DNA of 11,533 nucleotides from an uncultured Bacilli bacterium (GTDB lineage: Bacteria; Bacillota_I; Bacilli_A; RF39; UBA660): assembly GCA_949840855.1 (NCBI GenBank), contig CATKYP010000017.1, forward strand, positions 1-11,533. The letters run 5' to 3'. Below are positions 1 to 6,164 of this stretch, one piece after another. The position numbers were made by a program, and so were the translations under genes. Each line of letters begins with the position of its first letter. Position 1 is the stretch's first letter. The notes beneath the pieces are model-generated. The model saw only the letters and a list, made by a program, of their open reading frames with translations. It did not search any database and had not been told where the DNA came from.

Positions 1-309
1 AATTAAAATATCTATTTTACATCTTAATATATCATCATCCACTACTTCATAAGTAAAGTTTTCAACACTTATATTAGTCGTTTCTAAATCATAGTTTTCT
101 ATTGTTGCTATTTCAATTGGAATGCTGTATGAAAAGTCTTCTAATATTGTACTTGCTTCTGTCATTTTATACTGACCACTTACATAAAAGTTACCTAATA
201 CACTACTTTTATCAACAAATTTTAAATCCTCTTCAAAAGATATGGTAGTAACTTCGCCTATCATTGTTTGAAATGTTAAATCTTTTTCAAAAGATAAAGT
301 CTTTTTCAT
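1..309 (-). CDS. SpoVID-like N-terminal domain protein (partial, 3' end outside window)
   Basis: Only the first 103 codons are visible; the reading frame runs off the left edge. The start ATG at 307-309 has a perfect AGGAGG at 315-320, five bases upstream. The visible protein begins MKKTLSFEKDLTF and is a beta-rich, acidic domain. It has a 'GNFYVSGQYKMTEAS' segment and ends in a 'VENFTYEVVDDDILRCKIDI' strand pair. That pattern resembles, by eye, the N-terminal domain of the spore-coat morphogenesis protein SpoVID and related domains: a conserved strand, then FxYxVxDxxIL, then a hydrophobic strand. Family members usually continue with a variable linker and a C-terminal LysM domain, which cannot be seen here. 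It lies downstream of lon and the 220-residue gene but is separated from them by a short terminator. The assignment rests on remembered family resemblance; another DUF3794-like envelope protein is the main alternative. Confidence 0.5.
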   Translation of the reverse strand, partial: MKKTLSFEKDLTFQTMIGEVTTISFEEDLKFVDKSSVLGNFYVSGQYKMTEASTILEDFSYSIPIEIATIENYDLETTNISVENFTYEVVDDDILRCKIDILI

Positions 310-344
310 ATAATCCTCCTCAATTAATAGTATGTAGATAAATT

Positions 345-364
345 AAAAAAAAGACTAATGTCTT
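345..364 (-). terminator. Short rho-independent terminator of the lon / 220-residue gene unit
   Basis: On the minus strand a 5-bp stem AAGAC/GTCTT (360-364 with 351-355) with a 4-nt loop is followed by a run of T from 352 down to 345. It overlaps the stop codon of the upstream gene. The stem is weak, so read-through into the SpoVID-like gene is likely. Downstream, CATACTAT at 327-334 faintly resembles a sporulation sigma-E/K -10 element but sits almost on the ribosome binding site. Confidence 0.5.
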
Positions 365-1025
365 AATAAATTTTTTTAATGTTCTTTTTAGCAGATTTTA
401 CATATTTTTTAGTCTTTTTGTCTCTTGACTGTATTTTATCTAATGTATCTAAATATAATTTTCTATTATCACTGGTGAATAGTTCAGGCATATATTCTGT
501 CATATAGTTTAGTGAGAAGATAAATTCTAGTAATATATCATTTTGAAGGAAAATATCAAAGTTTTGTTTTTTAGTACTTTGATAAAATATATAATCAAAC
601 GAATGTGTAGCAATACTATATTTTTTTAATTTATTAATATCGTTACTTTTATAGTAGGTGTTATTTCCACTACGAAGATAGAAATTGTCTTTTAAATAGG
701 CACTTAAATTTTTATATTTTTCTTCTACACTTTCATTATTAATAATGTTAAAGCCTATAGTCATTTCATTAATCGCTGGTATTATACTTTTATCTTTATT
801 ATTTTCTTTTATAAGATAGAAAATATTTTCTATCTTATAAGTTATAGTATCTGATAAATAGTAAAAGGATCTTTCTCTTTCTAATAGGTCGTTTATAAAA
901 CAAAGTAATGTTATATTCTCATATTCTGAGCATGCTTCTTCATATGTTTCTCTAAGAATTTTATATTCATTTTCTATGAAAGCTTGTTTTAACATTAAAT
1001 TATAAGCCTTTTGCTCTTCATTCAT
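363..1025 (-). CDS. Hypothetical 220-residue protein downstream of lon
   Basis: I do not recognise this family. The ATG at 1023-1025 is preceded by AAGGAG at 1033-1038, which overlaps the lon stop codon. The gap to lon is only 12 nt, so the two genes are almost certainly cotranscribed and probably translationally coupled. The protein is soluble-looking, with no signal peptide or membrane segment, and is rich in Lys, Asn, Tyr, Ile and Glu. The first 75 residues look strongly helical, with charged heptad-like spacing. The C-terminus (about residues 200-220) is a basic Lys/Arg-rich tail that could bind nucleic acid or membrane surface. Residues about 61-72 (TYKIENIFYLIK) are encoded by a perfect DNA palindrome, described separately. 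A role connected to Lon, as substrate or adaptor, is only an inference from position. Confidence 0.75.
   Translation of the reverse strand: MNEEQKAYNLMLKQAFIENEYKILRETYEEACSEYENITLLCFINDLLERERSFYYLSDTITYKIENIFYLIKENNKDKSIIPAINEMTIGFNIINNESVEEKYKNLSAYLKDNFYLRSGNNTYYKSNDINKLKKYSIATHSFDYIFYQSTKKQNFDIFLQNDILLEFIFSLNYMTEYMPELFTSDNRKLYLDTLDKIQSRDKKTKKYVKSAKKNIKKIY
809..840. repeat. Perfect 32-bp palindrome inside a coding region
   Basis: Left arm 809-824 (TTATAAGATAGAAAAT) is the exact reverse complement of right arm 825-840, with no central spacer. It lies wholly inside the 220-residue gene downstream of lon and is translated in frame. No T-run follows on either strand, so it is not a rho-independent terminator. 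It could form a cruciform in DNA or a 14-bp-stem hairpin in mRNA. Confidence 0.97.
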
Positions 1026-1037
1026 AAGTGTTCTCCT

Positions 1038-3335
1038 TTACTTAAAAATTTTATTATATATTTGTTTATAATTGTCTACTAATATGAAATCTATGTCTTT
1101 TAGTATTTTTTCATCTATTTCATCTAAGTCATTTTTATTTTCTTTTGGTAGATAGATAGTTTTAATTTTAGCTCGATGGGAACCTATTACTTTTTCTCTT
1201 ACTCCTCCTATAGGAAGAATCTTACCAGAAAGTGTCATTTCTCCAGTCATAGAAAGATTTGATTTTACCTCTTTTTTAGTAAGAAGACTTATAAGTACAG
1301 TAGTTAGGCAAGTACCTGCACTTGGTCCATCTTTATTTACTGCGCCTTCAGGTACGTGAATATGAATATCATTATCGTTAATAAGCTTCATATCTATTTC
1401 AAATTCTTTAGCATTTGCTTTTATATAACTGTAAGCTATATGAGCGGATTCTTTCATAACATCCCCTAAGTTACCTGTTAAAATTAAGCTACCATTTCCT
1501 TTATAATAAGTTGCTTCAATAGGAAGAATATCTCCACCAAAGGCGGTATAAGCCATTCCATTTACTACACCTACTCTTTTTTCTGTATCTATTTCATTAT
1601 AAGTATATTTCTTTTTACCAAGTAACTCTTCTACAAGTTTTTCATCTATTTCATATCTTACCACATTTTTGTTAGTAAGGAGCTTTTTTACAATTTTTCT
1701 AATAATAGAGTTAATTTTTCTTTCTAATTCTCTTACACCAGCTTCTTTAGTATAGTGCCTTATAATATTCATAATAGTACTATCTGTAAATTGAACATCG
1801 AATAATGTTATATTAGCATTATCTAAAGCCTTTGGAATAATGTAGTTTTTACATATATCAAATTTTTCGTATTCTGTATAACTTGGTACTTCTATTATTT
1901 CTAATCTATCTCTTAGTTCATATGGAATCTGTTCTATATAATTTGCTGTTGCTATAAACATAACTTTACTTAAATCGTATTCTTCTTCAATATAATGATC
2001 TGAGAAGTGATTATTTTGACTAGGATCAAGTACTTCTAGAAGACTACTTGCAGGATCTCCTTTCATATCTTTTCTCATTTTATCTATCTCATCTATTATA
2101 AAGACAGGGTTTGAACTTCCTGCTTTCTTTAGTCCTGCTATTATTCTTCCAGGATTGGCTCCTACATAGGTCCTTCTATGGCCTACAATTTCTGCTTCAT
2201 CGTTAATTCCACCAACACTAATTTTAGCAGTTTTTCTATTTAATGCTTTAGCTATTGATAAGGCTAGTGTTGTTTTACCAACTCCTGGTGGTCCTACTAA
2301 ACATATAATAGGACTTTTTAAGTTATTAGTTTGTTGTCTAATTGCTAAATATTCAAGAATTCTTTCTTTAACATTATTAAGTCCAAAATGGGTCTTATCA
2401 AGACTGGTCATTACATCATTAAAATTATTATTATCTTTAGTATATGAATTCCAAGGAAGATTTAGCATCCAGTCTAAGTAATCTCTTATTAGGGCTAATT
2501 CAGGAGAAGTGCTTGGAGTTTTTTCATATCTATTAAGTTCCAGTTCTATTCTTTTTTTTATGTTTTGGGAGCACTTTAATTTATTTAGCTTTTTTCTAAG
2601 TCTTGTTATTTCGCTATCCTTTCCACTATCATCTCCTAATTCTTTTTGAATGACATTTATTTTTTCTCTTAAATAATACTCTTTTTGAACCTCATCCATT
2701 TCCTTTTCAACTTGACGTTCTATTTTTTCTTCTAGTTCGACATATTTAATATCATCATTCATATCAGTTAAAAGCATTGTACATCTTTTATAACTATCTG
2801 TTTCTAAAATATATTTTTTCTTCTTATCTATCCCAAAAGGTAAGAAACTAATTATTAAGTCTGTTAAATCTGTTATATTATCAATTAATTCTATTTTATT
2901 CATAACAGCATTTGACATATATGGTACTTTATTAACATATTTTTCCAGTCCCTTAATTAGAATCCCCTTATAATGTTCATCTACTATTTTTTTGCTATCT
3001 ATTTCACTATAATTAGCATAATATTTACTATCATTATCGATATTATAATTATATATATTTACTCTTCGTAATCCTACTAAGTTAACCTTTGTTTTTTTAT
3101 TAGGCATATCCATAAGTAATGTTATATTAGCAAGTATACCAATATTTGGTAACATTGTTAAATCTGGAAATGTACTATTATCATAGGCATTTACTAGCAG
3201 AACTTGTTGAGTTGTATTTTCTACTATATTAAATAATTCCTTTTCATAAGTACTACTTATTTCAAAATGTATTTCTGAGTTTGGGAAAAGAATAATATCA
3301 CTACTTATAAATATTAATGTTTTGCTATCAATCAT
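1038..3335 (-). CDS. lon: ATP-dependent protease La (LonA type)
   Basis: LonA is a cytoplasmic homo-oligomeric AAA+ serine protease that unfolds and degrades misfolded and regulatory proteins. With the ATG at 3333-3335 the protein has 765 residues, close to the usual 770-810. Order of domains: a divergent N-terminal substrate-binding domain (about 1-190), a helical coiled-coil (about 195-270), and an AAA+ module. The AAA+ module has Walker A GPPGVGKT at 348-355 and Walker B FIIDEID with Asp415/Glu416. The C-terminal protease domain has the PSAG catalytic Ser672 and Lys715, 43 residues apart as in E. coli Lon (679/722). A longer reading from TTG at 3350 is rejected: that TTG overlaps the GGGAGG ribosome binding site (3343-3348), which is correctly spaced for the ATG, and a promoter fits just upstream. 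All catalytic residues are intact. It heads a unit with the 220-residue gene; no CIRCE or CtsR operator was seen. Confidence 0.97.
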   Translation of the reverse strand: MIDSKTLIFISSDIILFPNSEIHFEISSTYEKELFNIVENTTQQVLLVNAYDNSTFPDLTMLPNIGILANITLLMDMPNKKTKVNLVGLRRVNIYNYNIDNDSKYYANYSEIDSKKIVDEHYKGILIKGLEKYVNKVPYMSNAVMNKIELIDNITDLTDLIISFLPFGIDKKKKYILETDSYKRCTMLLTDMNDDIKYVELEEKIERQVEKEMDEVQKEYYLREKINVIQKELGDDSGKDSEITRLRKKLNKLKCSQNIKKRIELELNRYEKTPSTSPELALIRDYLDWMLNLPWNSYTKDNNNFNDVMTSLDKTHFGLNNVKERILEYLAIRQQTNNLKSPIICLVGPPGVGKTTLALSIAKALNRKTAKISVGGINDEAEIVGHRRTYVGANPGRIIAGLKKAGSSNPVFIIDEIDKMRKDMKGDPASSLLEVLDPSQNNHFSDHYIEEEYDLSKVMFIATANYIEQIPYELRDRLEIIEVPSYTEYEKFDICKNYIIPKALDNANITLFDVQFTDSTIMNIIRHYTKEAGVRELERKINSIIRKIVKKLLTNKNVVRYEIDEKLVEELLGKKKYTYNEIDTEKRVGVVNGMAYTAFGGDILPIEATYYKGNGSLILTGNLGDVMKESAHIAYSYIKANAKEFEIDMKLINDNDIHIHVPEGAVNKDGPSAGTCLTTVLISLLTKKEVKSNLSMTGEMTLSGKILPIGGVREKVIGSHRAKIKTIYLPKENKNDLDEIDEKILKDIDFILVDNYKQIYNKIFK

Positions 3336-3366
3336 ATATTTTCCTCCCAAATTAAGTATGTTACTT

Positions 3367-3394
3367 ATTATATATAAAAACCAGAAAAATTCAA
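3367..3394 (-). promoter_or_regulatory. Sigma-A promoter of lon
   Basis: Minus strand TTGAAT (3389-3394), a 16-bp spacer, then consensus TATAAT (3367-3372). Transcription would start near 3360, giving a leader of about 25 nt that holds GGGAGG (3343-3348) before the lon ATG. The -35 box overlaps the stop codon of the upstream two-TM gene, and the spacer holds the 3' arm of that gene's terminator. Confidence 0.75.
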
Positions 3395-3418
3395 GTTAAA
3401 CTAGAACTTTTTTCTGGT
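3376..3418 (-). terminator. Terminator of the two-TM protein gene, overlapping the lon promoter
   Basis: Inverted repeat ACCAGAAAAA (3380-3389) with TTTTTCTGGT (3409-3418), a 10-bp stem with a 19-nt loop that contains the upstream gene's TGA stop. On the minus strand it is followed by T residues (3376-3379) and then ATATATAAT. On the plus strand it is also followed by a T-run, so it could act in both directions, although no plus-strand gene needs it. Confidence 0.65.
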
Positions 3419-4002
3419 ATTTTTTTAAAAAATATTAGTTTAATTAGTAATAGGAAAAATATGCCAAATATTAGGAATAAAATAAATACAATATAATTAA
3501 AATTATAATTTTCTTTTATTGTAGTATCAAGTATTGTATTAGGTAAATATTTATTATAATTTTCTTCATTTATAGGAATCTTTTCTTGTAATGGTAAAAA
3601 TTTATTAATATATTTTATTACTAGTCTTTTTATTTCATCATTAGACTTTATAGGAAGACCATATACCTTAACTAATTTTGTTTTATCTATTTTATCATAA
3701 GTATAGTCTATTATTTTTTGATATTTATTTTTATCTTTTTTTAATATTGCAATTATATAGGTATTATTTTTTTTATCTTTTATAAAGTGTAATTCCTTAG
3801 AATCTATAGTTGCAAATGCTTCACTCATTTCTTTGATAATTAAATAACTGTAGGTATTTGTATTTTTATTATATTCTTCTATTTTTCTACTGTCATTGTA
3901 TATATAATATGTTATATAAAAGAGTATACCTAAGATAAGTAATATTATTAATATAATAAACTTTTTTAGAACTTTTTTCTTTAATTTTAATCTTTTTTTC
4001 AT
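3391..4002 (-). CDS. Hypothetical membrane protein with two TM segments
   Basis: Family not securely recognised. With the ATG at 4000-4002 it has 203 residues. A very basic cytoplasmic start (KKRLKLKKKVLKK) is followed by TM1 (about 15-33). An extracytoplasmic domain (about 37-169) follows, including a MSEAFATIDSKELHF motif and a KVYGLP motif. TM2 (about 170-192) and a short basic tail complete it. The basic flanks predict both ends in the cytoplasm. Small two-TM proteins with a similar 'SEAFATIDS...VYG' extracellular domain occur in Firmicutes as uncharacterised families. A GTG at 4009-4011 is an alternative start; neither has a good ribosome binding site, which is unusual among the genes here. 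It ends in TGA inside a terminator hairpin and is probably monocistronic. Confidence 0.8.
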   Translation of the reverse strand: MKKRLKLKKKVLKKFIILIILLILGILFYITYYIYNDSRKIEEYNKNTNTYSYLIIKEMSEAFATIDSKELHFIKDKKNNTYIIAILKKDKNKYQKIIDYTYDKIDKTKLVKVYGLPIKSNDEIKRLVIKYINKFLPLQEKIPINEENYNKYLPNTILDTTIKENYNFNYIVFILFLIFGIFFLLLIKLIFFKKIPEKSSSLT

Positions 4003-4030
4003 TACTATCACTATAATTAGGATAACATAA

Positions 4031-4085
4031 AACTTGTTAAATGAGAATTTTTTATTATTTAGTATAACGAATAGTTTAACAAGTT
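4031..4085. repeat. 11-bp inverted repeat in the leader of the two-TM gene
   Basis: AACTTGTTAAA (4031-4041) is the exact reverse complement of TTTAACAAGTT (4075-4085), with 33 nt between. Read on the minus strand the stem is followed by TTTTATGTT and then the start of the two-TM gene. It could therefore be a weak attenuator or the terminator of the decayed gene upstream. Read on the plus strand it is followed by CTTTTTT. Confidence 0.8.
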
Positions 4086-4094
4086 CTTTTTTCC

Positions 4095-4129
4095 AATAAT
4101 TGAAACAATATATATCTTTATCAATTATT
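4095..4129. repeat. 9-bp inverted repeat, second leader hairpin
   Basis: AATAATTGA (4095-4103) pairs with TCAATTATT (4121-4129), leaving a 17-nt A/T loop. It is composed almost only of A and T, so significance is limited. It adjoins the candidate -10 elements and would be at the 5' end of the two-TM gene transcript. Confidence 0.55.
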
Positions 4130-4138
4130 ATAATTATA
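4127..4138 (-). promoter_or_regulatory. Candidate -10 elements for the two-TM gene
   Basis: Two tandem TATAAT hexamers on the minus strand (4133-4138 and 4127-4132). No convincing -35 hexamer is seen at 16-18 bp. If real, the leader would be about 120 nt long and contain two hairpins. Confidence 0.35.
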
Positions 4139-4155
4139 CAAGAAAATAGGATTTA

Positions 4156-4169
4156 GATAAGTACTTATC
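4156..4169. repeat. 14-bp perfect palindrome GATAAGTACTTATC
   Basis: Exact palindrome just upstream of the tandem TATAAT boxes that probably serve the two-TM gene. This is a typical position for a dimeric regulator site, but no known operator consensus is recognised. Confidence 0.6.
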
Positions 4170-4181
4170 ATGAAACTAAAC

Positions 4182-4426
4182 TTATTTTATATGTGAGGAT
4201 TTAGCTTCTTCTGGAAACTACTTTGAAATAACATTAGTTATTTTTTCTATTATTAAGTCAATCATCTGTTCTTGAGTTATACCTATTACATCAAATTTAG
4301 TAGAATCACTATTCATACCATTAGCACTAGTAAGCCTTTTCCATTAATATAAATTTCTATAAAAATGGTTGCCCTTATAATATTATTAACTAGTTCACCA
4401 TCAATAGACATATTAAAATCATATAG
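4182..4426 (-). pseudogene. Decayed C-terminal gene fragment, frameshifted
   Basis: Not a known family to me. On the minus strand one frame reads FNMSIDGELVNNIIRATIF and then on to ...IEIYINGKG, then hits TGA at 4313-4315. A second frame takes over around 4320-4340 with SANGMNSDSTKFDVIGITQE, followed by QMIDLIIEKITNVISK. It stops at TAG (4218-4220), after which the same frame continues FPEEAKSSHIK to TAA at 4182-4184. The pattern fits an old gene with a one-base deletion in the G/A-rich stretch near 4335-4342 and possibly a nonsense mutation. There is no start codon with a ribosome binding site. It is fused in frame to the duplicated fragment at 4427-4529. Confidence 0.6.
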
Positions 4427-4540
4427 GTCTTTCATTGTATCATTTAATCCTATATCTATATATCATCCCTTAACTATAATAGGTCCTTTATCAGTATTAA
4501 TAATTGATGATTTAATTTTAGTTATTGTAAAAAGTTAATA
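4427..4540 (-). pseudogene. Truncated duplicate of the six-TM membrane protein gene
   Basis: Positions 4427-4529 match 5426-5528 at a constant offset of 999 bp with only a few substitutions. The match covers residues about 182-216 of the intact gene at 5306-6070 (from VTINKIKSS to DTMKDL). One difference, A at 4465 where the intact copy has C, turns Gly into a TGA stop at 4463-4465. The first 180 or so codons are missing, and the fragment abuts the stop of the GNAT gene within about 20 bp. After MKDL the sequence diverges abruptly into an unrelated frame. This is a non-functional remnant. Confidence 0.85.
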
Positions 4541-4546
4541 ATAAAA

Positions 4547-5215
4547 CTACATTCTATGCTTTTGATATGTATTTAGGGCCTTTTTATAAGCTTTATTTTT
4601 ACCCTTTAGTTGATAAGGAATAGATAATAATACATCATCAATGATTTGAATATTTGGTCCTATACTATCAATGATTTTATAATTATCTTCCTTCATAATA
4701 TTACTATTTGAAAATAAAGTTGCTTGCTTCTTATTTTTGAAGAGCAAACATTTAGTATCTGTATTTTCTTCTTTACATATATGAATTGTATATGGTGATG
4801 TTATATAGCTAGATTTGTTTTCTATTTCAAAATCGAAATTCTTTAATAGATATATTAGAAAAGGTTTTCTTTGTTTTAGATTTGTTCCTAAGCAATTAAA
4901 ATTATTCTCTATACAGAATAAAATCCAACTAGAAACAAGTAATGATGCAATTTTAGAATTTCTATATTCAGGTTTTACATAAGTTCCAATAAATTTACTT
5001 TCTCTCTTTTCAAAATCTAGATAAAAGTAAATATATCCTTGACATAACATATAACTATTCTTTGGAATCAAATTCACTTTTAGAAAAAACTGGTCCTTTT
5101 TATTAGTCTTTAAAAATGACTTTTGTAAATACAATCTTTGTTTACTATCTTTATAATATAATGAATCATCGACTAATATATTTTTTTCGTATGAAATATC
5201 TTCTAACTTTTTCAT
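4547..5215 (-). CDS. GNAT-family-like N-acetyltransferase
   Basis: A 222-residue soluble protein. GNAT enzymes transfer an acyl group from acetyl-CoA to an amine; the substrate here is unknown. The core is at about residues 58-130: a strand GYIYFYLDF, then FIGTYVKPEYRNSKIASLLV (75-94), which matches the beta4 plus acetyl-CoA-binding helix. Next come helix FCIENN and strand CLGTNLKQRKPFLIYLLKNFDFE, the typical 'N...A/L..LY.K.GF' end. The pyrophosphate loop RNSKIA (85-90) has Lys where the consensus Q/RxxGxG/A has Gly, so CoA binding may be altered. Residues 150-222 form an extra C-terminal region with no recognised domain. The ATG at 5213-5215 follows AAGGGGAAA, and an extended -10 promoter lies upstream. 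It sits between the intact membrane-protein gene and its broken duplicate, so it may have been part of the duplicated block. Confidence 0.7.
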   Translation of the reverse strand: MKKLEDISYEKNILVDDSLYYKDSKQRLYLQKSFLKTNKKDQFFLKVNLIPKNSYMLCQGYIYFYLDFEKRESKFIGTYVKPEYRNSKIASLLVSSWILFCIENNFNCLGTNLKQRKPFLIYLLKNFDFEIENKSSYITSPYTIHICKEENTDTKCLLFKNKKQATLFSNSNIMKEDNYKIIDSIGPNIQIIDDVLLSIPYQLKGKNKAYKKALNTYQKHRM

Positions 5216-5245
5216 ATTAAATTTCCCCTTTTTTGGTTGAGCTAT

Positions 5246-5254
5246 ATTATATCA
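5246..5254 (-). promoter_or_regulatory. Extended -10 promoter of the GNAT gene
   Basis: Minus strand TGATATAAT: consensus TATAAT (5246-5251) preceded by TGN (5252-5254). No good -35 hexamer at 17 bp, as expected for extended -10 promoters. Transcription would start near 5239, with the AAGGGGA ribosome binding site about 12 nt downstream. Confidence 0.6.
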
Positions 5255-5305
5255 TACTTTGATTAAAATCTCTATACTTTATTGTTACTTTTTATTTTTT
5301 AGTAT

Positions 5306-6070
5306 TTAAAGATAGCTCATTTTATGGGGAATTATTTTCTTTATATAGTGATATTTTTCTTTGTTTAATATAAATAGAAGATTAAGAATGCAAAAAGTTA
5401 GTGATCCAATTAGAGTTACTATTAAGTCTTTCATTGTATCATTTAATCCTATATCTATATATCCTCCCTTAACTATAATAGGTCCTTTATCAGTATTAAT
5501 AATTGATGATTTAATCTTATTTATTGTGACAGGTTCTAGTTTATTATCTTTATTTAAATTTACAGATGAAAAAGTTGTTACTAAAACATCTTTTTGCATA
5601 TCCCTTTCAAAAACTTTGTCAGCACTATATTCATACATTTCCCAACATACACCTGCTGTCATAGAAAATAATATAGAAATAATACAGATAAATGGTAGTG
5701 GTAATTTGATATCTATTCTTTTTTTTATAAGTCTAGTAATATAATAAAAACAAATAAGTGCATATAAAAAACCTATTATAGTATGGATAATTGTATCCCA
5801 ATGAACTTTAGTGTTAAGCTTATTTAGGACATCAAGTATTATTATACAAAAAACTAATAAAGTAATGACAATTTCTAAAATTGAAGGAACCTCTAAGCAT
5901 ATTTTTTTCTTTTTACTTATTGGGGTTAGAAATAGTAATGTAGAAAAAGTACAAAAAATAGTACTTATATAATTTTTTGTTATAAATGTTATTATTATAC
6001 CTAAAAATATAAATATTCTAATAAATAAAAATATTATTAGTATTTTTCTTTCTTTACTTTGATTTGTCAT
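5306..6070 (-). CDS. Six-TM membrane protein, DUF2238/YjdF-like
   Basis: A 254-residue integral membrane protein of unknown biochemical role. Hydrophobic segments are at about 9-31, 36-50, 64-84, 93-113, 124-143 and 217-236. Conserved-looking polar motifs are VHWDTIIHT (89-97), WEMYEYSAD (143-151) with ERDMQKD after it, and GYIDIGLNDTMKDL (203-216). The WD..H, WE..E and D..KDL pattern resembles uncharacterised DUF2238/YjdF-type membrane proteins. The acidic and histidine residues near the membrane could coordinate a metal, which is inference. The start ATG (6068-6070) follows AAAGGAAAA. No terminator is evident before the GNAT gene, so read-through is possible. A 103-bp segment of this gene is duplicated at 4427-4529. 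Confidence 0.75.
   Translation of the reverse strand: MTNQSKERKILIIFLFIRIFIFLGIIITFITKNYISTIFCTFSTLLFLTPISKKKKICLEVPSILEIVITLLVFCIIILDVLNKLNTKVHWDTIIHTIIGFLYALICFYYITRLIKKRIDIKLPLPFICIISILFSMTAGVCWEMYEYSADKVFERDMQKDVLVTTFSSVNLNKDNKLEPVTINKIKSSIINTDKGPIIVKGGYIDIGLNDTMKDLIVTLIGSLTFCILNLLFILNKEKYHYIKKIIPHKMSYL
5426..5528. repeat. Source copy of a 103-bp direct repeat
   Basis: Matches 4427-4529 in the same orientation at an exact offset of 999 bp. The few mismatches include 4465/5464 and a cluster near 4517-4529. This copy is in frame inside the six-TM gene; the other is a broken remnant. Confidence 0.95.
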
Positions 6071-6128
6071 TATAGTTTTCCTTTCTATTATAAGTTGATA
6101 GCTTAATCTATATGTTAGTATTTACAAT

Positions 6129-6162
6129 AAATAAAAGACTATTAATTTTTTTAACAGTCCTT
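6129..6162 (-). terminator. Terminator of the metal-efflux operon
   Basis: On the minus strand AAGGACTGTT (6153-6162) pairs with AATAGTCTTT (6134-6143): 10 pairs, two of them G-U, loop 9 nt. It is followed by TATTTATT. It starts just after the ATPase stop codon at 6165-6167. Confidence 0.7.
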
Positions 6163-6164
6163 AT

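Noticed and set aside
3336..3350. TTG start for lon, five codons upstream
   Set aside because: It overlaps the GGGAGG ribosome binding site that is well spaced for the ATG at 3335.
3391..3393. TGA read as tryptophan (mycoplasma code)
   Set aside because: This TGA sits in a terminator hairpin, tryptophan is TGG in the genes, and all long genes are open under the standard code.
5361..5744. Plus-strand open frame of 127 codons antisense to the six-TM gene, and similar antisense frames at 6283-6552, 7111-7320 and 8055-8249
   Set aside because: They mirror well-supported minus-strand genes, have no ribosome binding site and show no family resemblance.
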